From NCBI GenBank assembly GCA_900016875.1, contig FCNR01000048.1, positions 62,001 through 126,000 of the forward strand: a stretch of 64,000 bases of DNA, given 5' to 3'. This stretch comes from Eubacteriaceae bacterium CHKCI004 (GTDB lineage Bacteria > Bacillota > Clostridia > Lachnospirales > Lachnospiraceae). Made by a program: the position numbers and the translations under genes. Below the pieces are notes generated by a model. The model was not told the DNA's origin and searched no databases. It saw nothing but the letters and a program-made list of their open reading frames with translations. Shown here in pieces: positions 1 through 8,831 of the stretch. Position 1 is the first letter of the stretch. The number at the start of each line of letters is the position of its first letter.

Positions 1-1
1 T

Positions 2-1450
2 CCGAATCATTCTGGGCAGAGGACGCACGGTATTGACCGCATCACGCCTCACTGCGTGGTGGGCCAGTGTACGGTAGAGGGACTTGGAGACTGGTTTGCC
101 AAATCCTCCACAAAAGCATCCAGTAATTACGGCATCGACAAGGACGGACGTGTCGGCCTGTACGTGGAAGAGAAGAACCGCTCCTGGTGTACTTCCAGTA
201 ATGCCAATGACCAGAGGGCGATCACAATCGAGTGCGCTTCCGATACCACAGAGCCGTATGCTTTCAGGGATGTGGTGTATCAGACGCTGATCAAGCTCTG
301 CATCGACATCTGCAAACGTAACGGCAAGAACAAGCTGATCTGGTTCGGGGATAAGGACAAGACGCTGAATTATTCGCCGAAGAGCGGCGAGATGATCCTG
401 ACGGTTCACAGGTGGTTTGCGAATAAGTCCTGTCCGGGCAACTGGATGTACGCAAGGATGGGAGATCTGGCAGAGAAGGTGACGAAGGAACTGCAGGGAT
501 CCGCTGATTCCGGTGGCGGTTCGACTGCAAAGGGAACGCAGGCTTCGGTTCTGAAGGACCTGTCTGAGGCGGATGCGATCAAGAAGGTTGGTGCACTGTT
601 CACTGCGGATCAGAAAAAGAGCGGCATTCTGGCATCGGTATCGCTGGCTCAGTTTATTCTGGAGTCCGGGTATGGAAAGAGTGAGCTGGCTCAGAACGCC
701 AACAACATCTTCGGGATGAAGTGCAGTCTGTCCGGGAATACATGGAGTGGATCCAGCTGGGACGGCAAGAGCAAATACACGAAGAAGACGCAGGAACAGA
801 ATCCTGACGGCAGCATGGTCACGATCACGGCGGACTTCCGGAAATATCCCTGCATTGAGGATTCCATTGCTGACCATTCCGCTTACCTGCTTGGAGCGAA
901 GAACGGCAGCAAGCTGAGATATGATGGGCTGAAGGGATGCACGGACTATAAGAAGGTTGTGCAGATCATCAAGGATGGCGGTTATGCCACAAGCCTGATG
1001 TATGTGGAGAAGCTGATCTCTATCATTGAGAGGTGGAACTTGACGCAGTATGATGCTAAGGACTCCGGTGGTGAGGTGATCCGCTGGTACCGGGTGAGGA
1101 AGTCCTGGGCCGATGCAAAGAGCCAGAAGGGAGCCTATAAGATCCTGGATAATGCGAAGAAGTGCGCGGATCAGAATCCGGGGTATAAGGTGTTCGATGC
1201 GGATGGCAAGGTTATGTATGAGCCGAAGGCAGCGGAGCCTGCGGTAAAGGTGCCGTTCCTGGTGAAGGTCAGTATTTCGGATCTGAACATCAGAAAAGGA
1301 CCGGGGACCGATTATGACAGGGTTCAGTTTATTCCGATCGGTGTGTACACGATCATGGAGGTACGGAGCGGTAAAGGCAGCTCTGCCGGATGGGGCAGGC
1401 TGAAGAGCGGTATAGGATGGATATCGTTGGACTTTGTCCGGAGGATTTAA
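2..1450 (+). CDS. Endolysin: amidase + glucosaminidase + SH3 (5' partial)
   Basis: Cell-wall lytic enzyme of a prophage or conjugative element. The frame is open to the first base and the residues before the first GTG (56), including NHSG and the zinc-ligand region ITPHCVVG, belong to the domain, so the true start lies upstream. Domains in order: amidase_2/PGRP-like N-acetylmuramoyl-L-alanine amidase (ligands PHCVV and, near residue 125, VHRW with KSCPGNW); a linker rich in Gly, Ser and Thr; a GH73-type glucosaminidase with the catalytic-type ILESGYGKSELA; a short WYRVRKSW repeat region; and a C-terminal bacterial SH3 domain (LNIRKGPGTDY). Two catalytic domains plus a wall-binding domain is normal for phage and ICE lysins. 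A hairpin follows the stop. The family call is firm; phage versus conjugative origin is not resolved. Confidence 0.9.
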   Translation, partial: PNHSGQRTHGIDRITPHCVVGQCTVEGLGDWFAKSSTKASSNYGIDKDGRVGLYVEEKNRSWCTSSNANDQRAITIECASDTTEPYAFRDVVYQTLIKLCIDICKRNGKNKLIWFGDKDKTLNYSPKSGEMILTVHRWFANKSCPGNWMYARMGDLAEKVTKELQGSADSGGGSTAKGTQASVLKDLSEADAIKKVGALFTADQKKSGILASVSLAQFILESGYGKSELAQNANNIFGMKCSLSGNTWSGSSWDGKSKYTKKTQEQNPDGSMVTITADFRKYPCIEDSIADHSAYLLGAKNGSKLRYDGLKGCTDYKKVVQIIKDGGYATSLMYVEKLISIIERWNLTQYDAKDSGGEVIRWYRVRKSWADAKSQKGAYKILDNAKKCADQNPGYKVFDADGKVMYEPKAAEPAVKVPFLVKVSISDLNIRKGPGTDYDRVQFIPIGVYTIMEVRSGKGSSAGWGRLKSGIGWISLDFVRRI

Positions 1451-1455
1451 GAATG

Positions 1456-1499
1456 ACGGCTGGTGGAGATTGAGTTCTCTGCTGGCCGTTTATTTTTTT
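1456..1499 (+). terminator. Rho-independent terminator after endolysin
   Basis: ACGGCTGG and CTGGCCGT form an 8-bp stem with G-U pairs, followed by a T-rich tail (TTTATTTTTTT), 5 bases after the endolysin stop. Confidence 0.65.
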
Positions 1500-1567
1500 G
1501 TTCAAAAATCGGAATGGCAAGTGTTCAGGGAACTTTAAGAAGTAGCAAAGACGAAGGAGGTTCCCTT

Positions 1568-1807
1568 ATGACGTTAGAAGAAATGAAAGCCGTGGATGTA
1601 AGAACGGTCAGCAGGGATGAGCTGGTTGATATCCATGATGTGCATATCGACAGAACGCTGCCTAAGATAGAGAGAATAAAGGATTTTATCCGGCAGATTA
1701 AGAATCCGTATGTGTTTAAGTGCGGGAATGTTGTAGTAAAGATGGAGTTTGCTGACACAGACCTGACGCTGGAGGATTGTATGGAGCATTACCTGAGGAA
1801 CAGGTAG
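1568..1807 (+). CDS. Small DUF6870-like protein of mobile elements
   Basis: 79 residues from ATG 1568, chosen because GAAGGAGG lies just upstream; the longer frame back to 1463 has no ribosome site. The protein is acidic and soluble, with a middle IKDFIRQIKNPYVFKCGNVV and an ending typical of the small DUF6870-type proteins that I associate with Clostridia conjugative elements and prophages. No catalytic motif is visible and the function is unknown. It sits between lysin and recombinase genes, as such cargo often does. The family name is from memory of the pattern. Confidence 0.6.
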   Translation: MTLEEMKAVDVRTVSRDELVDIHDVHIDRTLPKIERIKDFIRQIKNPYVFKCGNVVVKMEFADTDLTLEDCMEHYLRNR

Positions 1808-1895
1808 AAGTGGTCATATTTTTTATGTCGTGGAATTCGCTGAACAGGAGTGATACGATAGGCTCAGGTCGAAACAAAATATCACTAAGCTGAAA

Positions 1896-1951
1896 AGCCT
1901 GATGGTTGGATTTCTGACTGAGCAAGATCAGTCGAAAGGAGCTATCAGGCT
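1896..1951 (+). promoter_or_regulatory. Stem-loop enclosing the recombinase 1 ribosome site
   Basis: AGCCTGAT (1896-1903) is the exact reverse complement of ATCAGGCT (1944-1951), which touches the ATG of the first recombinase. Nested inside, GACTG (1916-1920) pairs with CAGTC (1929-1933), and the ribosome site GAAAGGAG lies at 1934-1941 between the arms. Such a fold could lower translation. The region upstream of a large serine recombinase is also where attP often lies, so recombination-site symmetry is an alternative reading. Confidence 0.45.
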
Positions 1952-3580
1952 ATGAGTGTTTTATCGAAAGAATATAACGCGTGTATCTATGCGCGACTGT
2001 CGCGAGATGACGGCGATAAGCTGGAAAGCGACAGCATTATTAATCAGAAAGCCCTGATAAGGGACTTCATATCTAAGCATCCGGAGATCCATGTAGTTTC
2101 GGAGAAGACCGATGATGGATACTCCGGTGTCAATTTTGACCGACCGGCATTCCAGGAGATGATGGAGGACATCCGTTCCGGGAAGATTAACTGCGTGGTG
2201 GTCAAAGACTTATCCCGATTTGGAAGAAACTACATTGAGGCTGGTAACTACATTGAGCGTGTATTCCCCTTCATGGGTGTTCGTTTCATTGCTATCAATG
2301 ACAGCTATGACAGCCTTGATCGGAACCAATCCGATTCACTGATTATTCCCTTTAAGAATCTGATCAACGATGCCTACTGCAAGGATATTTCTGTGAAGAT
2401 CCGCAGCCAGTTGGAAATTAAGAGGAAGAAGGGGCAGTTTATCGGAGCTTTTGCTGTGTATGGATATCTGAAGGATCCAGAAGATCACAACAAGCTGATC
2501 CCTGATACATATGCATCTGAGGTTGTGAGAGCAATCTATAAGTGGAAGCTGGAAGGCATGAGCCAGGGACGGATTGCGGAAAAGCTAAACCTGCAGGGTG
2601 TGCTTTGTCCTATGGAATATAAGCTGTCTATGGGCATCAAAGTCCAGACGAACTTTAAGGTGCGAAAGCAGGCATTGTGGTCTCCGAGATCGGTGACGCG
2701 GATACTGACAAACGAGATATATACCGGTGCTTTGATACAGGGTAAAACCAGTACGCCTAATTATAAGGTGAAGAAGATTGTTGCGAAGGATGAGGCGGAG
2801 TGGATTCGGGTTGAGGATGCGCATGAGGCGATCATTGACCGAAGAACATTTGATGATGTGCAGCGGATTCTTCAAAAGGATATTCGTTCTGCTCCGGATG
2901 AAGAAGTGGTGTATCCGTTTTCGGGATACCTGAAATGCGGTGATTGTGGTCAAAACATGGTGAGGAAGACTTATACCGCAGGGGATAAGCGTTACACCTA
3001 TTACATCTGCTCTACAAGGAAAGCGGGAAAAGGCTGCAGCACTCATCAGATTACAGGTGATGAATTGCAGGATGCGGTGCTTCAGGGAATACGCAGCAGA
3101 GTGGACAGTGTTATTGAGATGGAAGAACTACTGAAGATCATTGAGTCCCTGCCGGAGACACAGAGAAATGTTTTCAACTATGATGCTCAGATTGTGAAGC
3201 TGAAGGAGGATATCGAGAGGAACCGCAGCTTCAAGATGAAACTGTATGAAAACCTGCAGGAAGGCATGATCGGCCAGGAAGAATACTTCCTTTTCAAGAA
3301 AAGCTACGAAGCAAAGATTCAGTCTGCGGAGGCAGCAATAAGAGCTGTTGAGCAGGAACGGCAGCAGGCAATTGAACATAACCGTGAAAGCTATGCCTGG
3401 ATTGATGTCTTTAAGAAGTATCAGAACATTACAAGCATTGAGCGCAAGACCATCGTGGAACTGATCGAGGAAGTCATAGTCCATGAGGACAAGAAGATAA
3501 GTATCCGCTTCAGATATGGTGATCAGTATACAAAACTGGCGGAGCTGCTGGGCAATTACTCCGATATGGCAGCAGAATAG
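1952..3580 (+). CDS. Large serine recombinase 1
   Basis: Site-specific integrase/excisionase of the large serine (TnpX/phiC31) family, 542 residues. The N-terminal resolvase domain carries the nucleophile in YARLSRDD, the VVVKDLSRFGRNY motif near residue 90 and the FPFMGVRFIAIND strand. A recombinase (DUF4368/PF07508-like) domain follows, then a zinc ribbon (CGDCGQ ... YYICS ... GC) near residues 327-360 and a coiled-coil, Glu/Lys-rich C-terminus. All elements look intact. It is the first of three recombinases with 10-base spacing and then overlap to the next, so they should be co-translated. GAAAGGAG precedes the ATG. Confidence 0.93.
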   Translation: MSVLSKEYNACIYARLSRDDGDKLESDSIINQKALIRDFISKHPEIHVVSEKTDDGYSGVNFDRPAFQEMMEDIRSGKINCVVVKDLSRFGRNYIEAGNYIERVFPFMGVRFIAINDSYDSLDRNQSDSLIIPFKNLINDAYCKDISVKIRSQLEIKRKKGQFIGAFAVYGYLKDPEDHNKLIPDTYASEVVRAIYKWKLEGMSQGRIAEKLNLQGVLCPMEYKLSMGIKVQTNFKVRKQALWSPRSVTRILTNEIYTGALIQGKTSTPNYKVKKIVAKDEAEWIRVEDAHEAIIDRRTFDDVQRILQKDIRSAPDEEVVYPFSGYLKCGDCGQNMVRKTYTAGDKRYTYYICSTRKAGKGCSTHQITGDELQDAVLQGIRSRVDSVIEMEELLKIIESLPETQRNVFNYDAQIVKLKEDIERNRSFKMKLYENLQEGMIGQEEYFLFKKSYEAKIQSAEAAIRAVEQERQQAIEHNRESYAWIDVFKKYQNITSIERKTIVELIEEVIVHEDKKISIRFRYGDQYTKLAELLGNYSDMAAE

Positions 3581-3590
3581 GAGGCAATCA

Positions 3591-5312
3591 ATGGCAAGAA
3601 AAAGCAGAAAAAATGTCAATCAGAAGGTAGATACAACGATCGTGACAGCCTCTTATACCATGACCGGAATCTATGTGAGGCTGTCTATTGAAAATAGTGG
3701 TAAAGATGACGACGGGGATTCTATAGATAATCAGATAAGCATCTGCAAAGAATATTTGGAAGAGCATCCGGATCTGAAGCTCTATGACGTATATGAGGAT
3801 AACGGCAAGAAGGGTACCAACTTTGACAGGCCTGAGTTCAAACGACTGATGGACGATGTACGTGCTGGAAAGGTGAAGTGCGTTCTGGTGAAAGATCTGT
3901 CGAGATTTGGGCGTGACTATATCGAGACAGGTGAATATCTGGAAAAGATATTTCCGTTCCTTGGCATTCGGTTTATTTCCATCACGGACGGCTATGACAG
4001 CCTGACTGCCGGTGATGCGGAAGATGCACTGATGATACCGTTGAAGAATATGATTAACGATGTGTATGCAAAAGATATTTCCAGAAAGATCATTACCAGC
4101 TTCAGAGCAAGACAGGAGAAGGGAGAGTATCTTCCGGCATTTCCTCCGTATGGGTATGTGAAATCTAAGACCAGAGCATACAGATATGAGGTGGATGAAG
4201 CGGTTGCTCCGTATGTGAAAATGATCTTTGAGTGGAAGGCAGCAGGCGTGTCTCATAGCGAAATTTGCAAGCGGCTGAACGATATGGGGGCTGTTACGCC
4301 GGCAAAGCGAAAGGTGGAGCTGGGTATATGGCATGCAGAAAAGTATAAGCACACAATCTGGCACGGTAGAACTATCATCGATATTTTGAAGAATGCCACC
4401 TATACCGGAACACTGGTATACGGGAAGATGCCGAAATCTTTATATCAGGGGATAAAGTGTCACAGGGCAAAGCCGGATGAATGGAGATGCATCCCTGATG
4501 CCCATGAGGCCATTGTTAGCCAGGAACTGTTTGATAAGGTTCAAGCGATCTTTGAGGAACGATCTGAGCGGATGCAGAAGAAGTGGGCAGAATCCAAGCA
4601 GGTAAGGGACAATATTGTGAATCTGTTTGTAAAGAGAATCTACTGTGGGGACTGCGGGAAACGGATGCGTTTCGTGAAGGGAAACAACGCCTTAAAAGAT
4701 AAGAATTTCTACTACACGAACTACGTTTGCGGAGGTTACTTAGACAGCGGGTACCGGAACTGCAGCAGACATGGAATCCGGTATCAGGATGTGGTGGATG
4801 CTGTATTTGCCGCAATGCAGGTACAGATGGAGTGCGCACTTAATCAGGAGAAGATGTTGCAGAAGCTTCGTGGAACGGCAAAAGAGCGTAGCCTGATCGA
4901 TCAGTATGTTGCGAGGGTCAATTATCTGACGCAGGAGCTGAAGAAGATCAATTCACGCAGGGAGGGATTGTTTGAGAGCTTTGCAGAAGGAATACTGGAT
5001 GAGGCAGATTACCAGTACGCAAAGAAATCCTATGATGAAGGATATGATCGTCTGGAAAAACAGCTTTCAGAAGCGAAGCAGAGGAAGAAGGAGCTGGATG
5101 GTGTGCTGACAGCGAATAATGAATGGCTTCAGGCTATGCACGAGGTCCAGGGAGCCTCAGAGCTGGATCAGGGCTTGGTTAATGCTCTTGTTAAGAAGGT
5201 TTTGGTTTATGAGGATAACCGTGTCGAAGTAGAGTTCAAGTACAAAGAACAGAAAGAAGTATTCGACCGGATATTCATGGAACTGAAGAAGGGAGCTGTT
5301 CAGAATGGGTAA
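3591..5312 (+). CDS. Large serine recombinase 2
   Basis: 573-residue large serine recombinase. ATG 3591 is preferred over frame extension to 3516 because AGGAGG sits just before it and the upstream part overlaps gene 1. Catalytic serine in YVRLSIENSG, conserved VLVKDLSRFGRDY, recombinase domain, zinc ribbon CGDCGKRM ... YVCGG ... NC, then a long coiled coil. A basic Lys/Arg leader of about 20 residues precedes the resolvase domain, unlike its two neighbours. It overlaps the next gene by 8 bases, implying translational coupling. Confidence 0.93.
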   Translation: MARKSRKNVNQKVDTTIVTASYTMTGIYVRLSIENSGKDDDGDSIDNQISICKEYLEEHPDLKLYDVYEDNGKKGTNFDRPEFKRLMDDVRAGKVKCVLVKDLSRFGRDYIETGEYLEKIFPFLGIRFISITDGYDSLTAGDAEDALMIPLKNMINDVYAKDISRKIITSFRARQEKGEYLPAFPPYGYVKSKTRAYRYEVDEAVAPYVKMIFEWKAAGVSHSEICKRLNDMGAVTPAKRKVELGIWHAEKYKHTIWHGRTIIDILKNATYTGTLVYGKMPKSLYQGIKCHRAKPDEWRCIPDAHEAIVSQELFDKVQAIFEERSERMQKKWAESKQVRDNIVNLFVKRIYCGDCGKRMRFVKGNNALKDKNFYYTNYVCGGYLDSGYRNCSRHGIRYQDVVDAVFAAMQVQMECALNQEKMLQKLRGTAKERSLIDQYVARVNYLTQELKKINSRREGLFESFAEGILDEADYQYAKKSYDEGYDRLEKQLSEAKQRKKELDGVLTANNEWLQAMHEVQGASELDQGLVNALVKKVLVYEDNRVEVEFKYKEQKEVFDRIFMELKKGAVQNG

Positions 5313-6924
5313 ATGGGTGATAGGGAAATACATCCGGTTATCTCAGGCTGATCGGGATCTGATGGTGAAGGAAAACAAGGCTGAAAGTGAGAGCATTTCA
5401 CACCAGAAAGCTTTGATCCAGAATTTTATCAGTGGTGATCCTGAGCTTGCTGAATGTGAACAATATGAGTTTTTCGATGATGGATACAGTGGCACTAATT
5501 TCGAGCGGCCTTCCTTTGAGCGACTGTTGGAAAAGATCAAGAACGGTGCCATCAACTGTGTCATAGTGAAAGACTTTTCCAGATTCGGACGTGATTATAT
5601 TGAGCTGGGTGACTACTTGGAACGGATTTTTCCGTTCCTGGGAGTTCGCTTCATTTCCATCAATGATCATTACGACAGTCAGGACTACAAGGGAACTACC
5701 GGCGGTCTTGATGTTGTCATGAAGAATATCGTTTATGATTATTACAGCAAGGATTTGTCTGTTAAGGTCACGACGGCGAAACGCGCTAAAATGAAGCGCG
5801 GTGAATACATCGGCGGTCATGTGCCGTATGGGTTGAAAAAGGATCCGGACGATTATCATAAGTTGGCAGTGGATCCGGAGGCAGCTGCAGTTGTCAGAGA
5901 AATCTTTGAGGCTGCGATTGACGGGATGCGCATTTCTGATATAGCCAGAATGCTAAATGAAAAAGGATATGAGACTCCGGCACGTTACTTTCAGCGGAAG
6001 CATCCGGAGAAAAAGAAATTTGAGAATACCTCAGAGCTTGCGTGCTGGAATCACAATTCCGTCAGACGGATACTGAAGCAGGAAATGTATTATGGTGCCG
6101 TTGTTGGTCACAAACGTGAGGGCATTGGTGTTGGATGGAAGCATTCTGTAGCAGTACCAAAGGAAGAGCAGGTTATTGTTGAGAATAAGCATCCGGGGAT
6201 CATAACGAAAGAAGAGTTTATCAAGGCTCAGAAAATATTCCGGGAAAAGCGGCCGACAAAGCGTGTGACAGAAAAGGATTATCCTCTATGGAGAAAAGTC
6301 AAGTGTGGCACCTGCGGAAGGGCAATGCCTTTTAAGGATAGGATTATTCGGGGAAGACCTTACAGATATTTTGCCTGTCCTCATGCTCAGGTGCAGGTTG
6401 AGGAGAACGGCTGCAGTAAGGAATACATCCGGGAGGATGTTCTGAACGATGTTGTCTGGGAATCTATCAAAACATTGCTGGCAGCAGCTGATGGGGTGAA
6501 GGAACAGGTGAAGCAGAAACAAAAGGAAGCCGATCAGAATAATACCAAGCTTGTAAAGAAGCTGGCAAAGCTGCAAAAGGACAGGGAGAAGTGCGATGCG
6601 GAAAGGTTTGCGAATGTGGACCAGTTTATGGCCGGCACATTAGATAAAGAGGTATATCAGAGCAGGCGTGCTGATCTGACGCGGAAGGCGGATCGGCTGG
6701 AATCAGAGATTGCGGAGCTGGAAGCAAAGTATCATGAAGCTGAGGTGATACAGGATGACGGAGTGCAGAGTGCTTTGGAGACGCTGGACAAGTTCTCTGA
6801 CGCAACAGAACTGGACCAGGATATTGTCGGGGCACTGATCGAAAAGGTTCTGGTCTATGATCTGAGGCATGTGGAGATACGTTGGAAATTCTCAGATGAA
6901 GTTTTGAAGCTGCTGCAGGGATGA
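5305..6924 (+). CDS. Large serine recombinase 3
   Basis: 539-residue large serine recombinase, last of the trio. Catalytic serine in YIRLSQADRD, VIVKDFSRFGRDY, a zinc ribbon CGTCGRAM ... YFACPHAQ ... GC and a C-terminal coiled coil are all present. Compared with the other two it has a longer loop after the catalytic serine. The start lies inside the end of gene 2. Triplets of distinct recombinases occur on some Clostridia integrative elements; which of the three performs integration cannot be told from sequence. A hairpin terminator follows. Confidence 0.93.
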   Translation: MGKWVIGKYIRLSQADRDLMVKENKAESESISHQKALIQNFISGDPELAECEQYEFFDDGYSGTNFERPSFERLLEKIKNGAINCVIVKDFSRFGRDYIELGDYLERIFPFLGVRFISINDHYDSQDYKGTTGGLDVVMKNIVYDYYSKDLSVKVTTAKRAKMKRGEYIGGHVPYGLKKDPDDYHKLAVDPEAAAVVREIFEAAIDGMRISDIARMLNEKGYETPARYFQRKHPEKKKFENTSELACWNHNSVRRILKQEMYYGAVVGHKREGIGVGWKHSVAVPKEEQVIVENKHPGIITKEEFIKAQKIFREKRPTKRVTEKDYPLWRKVKCGTCGRAMPFKDRIIRGRPYRYFACPHAQVQVEENGCSKEYIREDVLNDVVWESIKTLLAAADGVKEQVKQKQKEADQNNTKLVKKLAKLQKDREKCDAERFANVDQFMAGTLDKEVYQSRRADLTRKADRLESEIAELEAKYHEAEVIQDDGVQSALETLDKFSDATELDQDIVGALIEKVLVYDLRHVEIRWKFSDEVLKLLQG

Positions 6925-6929
6925 ATACG

Positions 6930-6962
6930 GAGTCGGTTGGAGAGATCTGACCGGCTCTTTTT
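6930..6962 (+). terminator. Terminator of recombinase operon
   Basis: GAGTCGGT pairs with ACCGGCTC (one G-U pair) around a 12-base loop, followed by five T, immediately after the last recombinase. Confidence 0.75.
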
Positions 6963-7032
6963 ACGTAATAGTTCATATTCCTGCTGTTCAAATTGCTCAT
7001 TCTATGATATTATGAAAATCTGAAATTAGCTA

Positions 7033-7086
7033 TTGACATACAAACCGAACCGTGGTATTTTATAATATTCCAATTTAAGATTGGAA
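7033..7086 (+). promoter_or_regulatory. Promoter with operator-like palindrome
   Basis: TTGACA (7033-7038) lies 17 bases before TATTTT, with a better TATAAT at 7061 but a long spacer. Directly after it, TTCCAAT-5-ATTGGAA (7068-7086) is a perfect inverted repeat placed like a repressor operator. It would drive the 55-aa gene and perhaps the SEC-C gene. Confidence 0.4.
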
Positions 7087-7146
7087 AGGGCAACGTAGCA
7101 TACCAATATTATTTTTGGAGCTGAGCTCTGGGAAGGAGGTAGTGCT

Positions 7147-7314
7147 ATGAACTTTGTTGTCACCATTGACTGGAAGTTTGTCGTTGCCCTTGGCGCGGCT
7201 ACGGTCGGTACCATTTTCGCAGTGAAGATGGATGCCAGTGCAGCCGAGCGAGTATCAACCCATGTGGCTGATGCTTGTAAGGAGTATGCGTTCGCTGTGA
7301 ACAGCGAGCGCTAG
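7147..7314 (+). CDS. 55-aa single-pass membrane peptide
   Basis: ATG 7147 follows a strong AAGGAGG. The 55-residue product begins MNFVVTIDWKFVVALGAATV: one hydrophobic helix (residues about 11-26) and a charged tail ending FAVNSER. No family is recognised. It stands between the recombinase terminator and the SEC-C gene, with its own promoter-like sequence. Ribosome site, promoter and hydrophobic segment support a real gene. Confidence 0.6.
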   Translation: MNFVVTIDWKFVVALGAATVGTIFAVKMDASAAERVSTHVADACKEYAFAVNSER

Positions 7315-7381
7315 CTCCAATATAGGATGGACTGGGCATATAATCTTCGGGTTGTATGCCTATTTTATTAGGGGGATTAAT

Positions 7382-8791
7382 ATGGTAGTTCCTAAAGTGG
7401 CGGTTTGCCCAATCTGTGGGAAAAAAACATACATGAGAATCGAAGATGGAGGGTATCTGAAGGAATATCCAGTCCGCTTCAATTGCATTAATTGTCGTGC
7501 TCTCATTAAGGGGACTTATAACATCTCTCTGCCTGGGCAAAAGGGATTAATCCTTTACAATGCAAAAGTGGAAGAGTGTGATGTAGATGCTAATTCTGAG
7601 AGAATATTAAACGCTGATTACGTTGTAGAGATATCTGGTGAACTTCCTTGTGCAAAGGTGAAAGCCTTTGACGGCAAGATTATAAAGACAACACCATTCA
7701 TAAACGCGACAGATAAGATTGATATGATGGATCGTATCAACAGGCTTTCTTATTTCGTCAAAAACATGGAAGAATGGAAAGCGTGGAGAAGTATCGCCTT
7801 TCAATTGTTAAATGAAGGAAGTACTGATTATGTGCCGGAAGCCTTAAAGCATATGATGGGTGAGTATTCATATAAATGTGATAATTATCTTAAGGCTCTT
7901 CATTGTTTGCAGGAAGTAGTTCAAGAAGAGACAAAGCACCTTTTTTACCCGGAAAGTGAAGACGATATTATTGCAGGATTGATTGCTGATCTTGCAGTAA
8001 TTGATAGGGATAAGCTGCATCAATTTGTTGATGATAAGGGCGGCACGGATACCTTAGTTTCTGATTACAGGAAAGTGATAGAAATCTTTTCGACTTTTAT
8101 GAATATATATCCGAATATTCTACCTGCAGAGACATATATGCGTTACAAGACCCCTGAACCTTTATTAGGAATTGCTACTTGCTCTTTCGAGGACCTTAAG
8201 TCCTTTTATCAAGATGCGTATGAATCTTTGCTATCGCTATTATATATACCGGTTTGCATGGATAATATACTGATGAGGTCGGATTACACAAGTTTTGACA
8301 GCGCTATTACAGGCTTTGTGAATGATCCTGGGTTTAGAGGTGCACGAGGATCTGATTATGCAAAATATGTAGGGATGGATAACGGAAAAAAAGCCGACCT
8401 GATAAATAACGCTGAACCGATTCAAAAGACCTTGAGAATACCGGTAAACAAGGATTTGAGAAATGGTATAGGCCACAATAATTACAAATACGATGGACTG
8501 ACACAGACTATAACAACCTTTGATTATCGGAGAAGGAATAGGATAAAGATGCAGACAAGCTTGATGGATGTAGCTCTAGATTGCTTGGGACTTGCCAGAG
8601 CAGCTGTAGTTTTTGGAGAAATACTCCTCTTTATCCTACGACAGGAATTACGTGCCGATAATATGCACAGTGCGATACATCCGAGGTTTTATAAGAAAGT
8701 CGGACAAAACGATAGATGCCCTTGCGGAAGCGGATTGAAGTATAAAAAATGCTGTAGGAACGATATAGGTGAGATGAAGCCGATTAAATAA
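7382..8791 (+). CDS. Zinc-ribbon and SEC-C motif protein
   Basis: 469 residues from ATG 7382, placed by TAGGGGGATTA upstream. It starts with a zinc ribbon (CPICGKKT ... CINCRA) and ends with a SEC-C metal-binding motif (RCPCGSGLKYKKCC). The middle is helical without recognised catalytic residues. SEC-C tails occur in SecA and in many accessory or phage-linked proteins as zinc-binding adaptors. Placed next to the truncated helicase, it is probably the last cargo gene of the inserted element. Function unknown. Confidence 0.75.
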   Translation: MVVPKVAVCPICGKKTYMRIEDGGYLKEYPVRFNCINCRALIKGTYNISLPGQKGLILYNAKVEECDVDANSERILNADYVVEISGELPCAKVKAFDGKIIKTTPFINATDKIDMMDRINRLSYFVKNMEEWKAWRSIAFQLLNEGSTDYVPEALKHMMGEYSYKCDNYLKALHCLQEVVQEETKHLFYPESEDDIIAGLIADLAVIDRDKLHQFVDDKGGTDTLVSDYRKVIEIFSTFMNIYPNILPAETYMRYKTPEPLLGIATCSFEDLKSFYQDAYESLLSLLYIPVCMDNILMRSDYTSFDSAITGFVNDPGFRGARGSDYAKYVGMDNGKKADLINNAEPIQKTLRIPVNKDLRNGIGHNNYKYDGLTQTITTFDYRRRNRIKMQTSLMDVALDCLGLARAAVVFGEILLFILRQELRADNMHSAIHPRFYKKVGQNDRCPCGSGLKYKKCCRNDIGEMKPIK

Positions 8792-8795
8792 TTGT

Positions 8796-8831
8796 GGTTT
8801 TTCAGCCATCGAAAATATGGCTGAAAAAACC
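8796..8831. repeat. Near-perfect inverted repeat at element/helicase junction
   Basis: GGTTTTTCAGCCAT (8796-8809) faces ATGGCTGAAAAAACC (8817-8831) across a 7-base loop, with one extra A. It starts five bases after the SEC-C stop and includes the first in-frame ATG of the helicase remnant. It may be a terminator or recombination-site symmetry at the insertion boundary; a second copy would be needed to decide. Confidence 0.5.
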
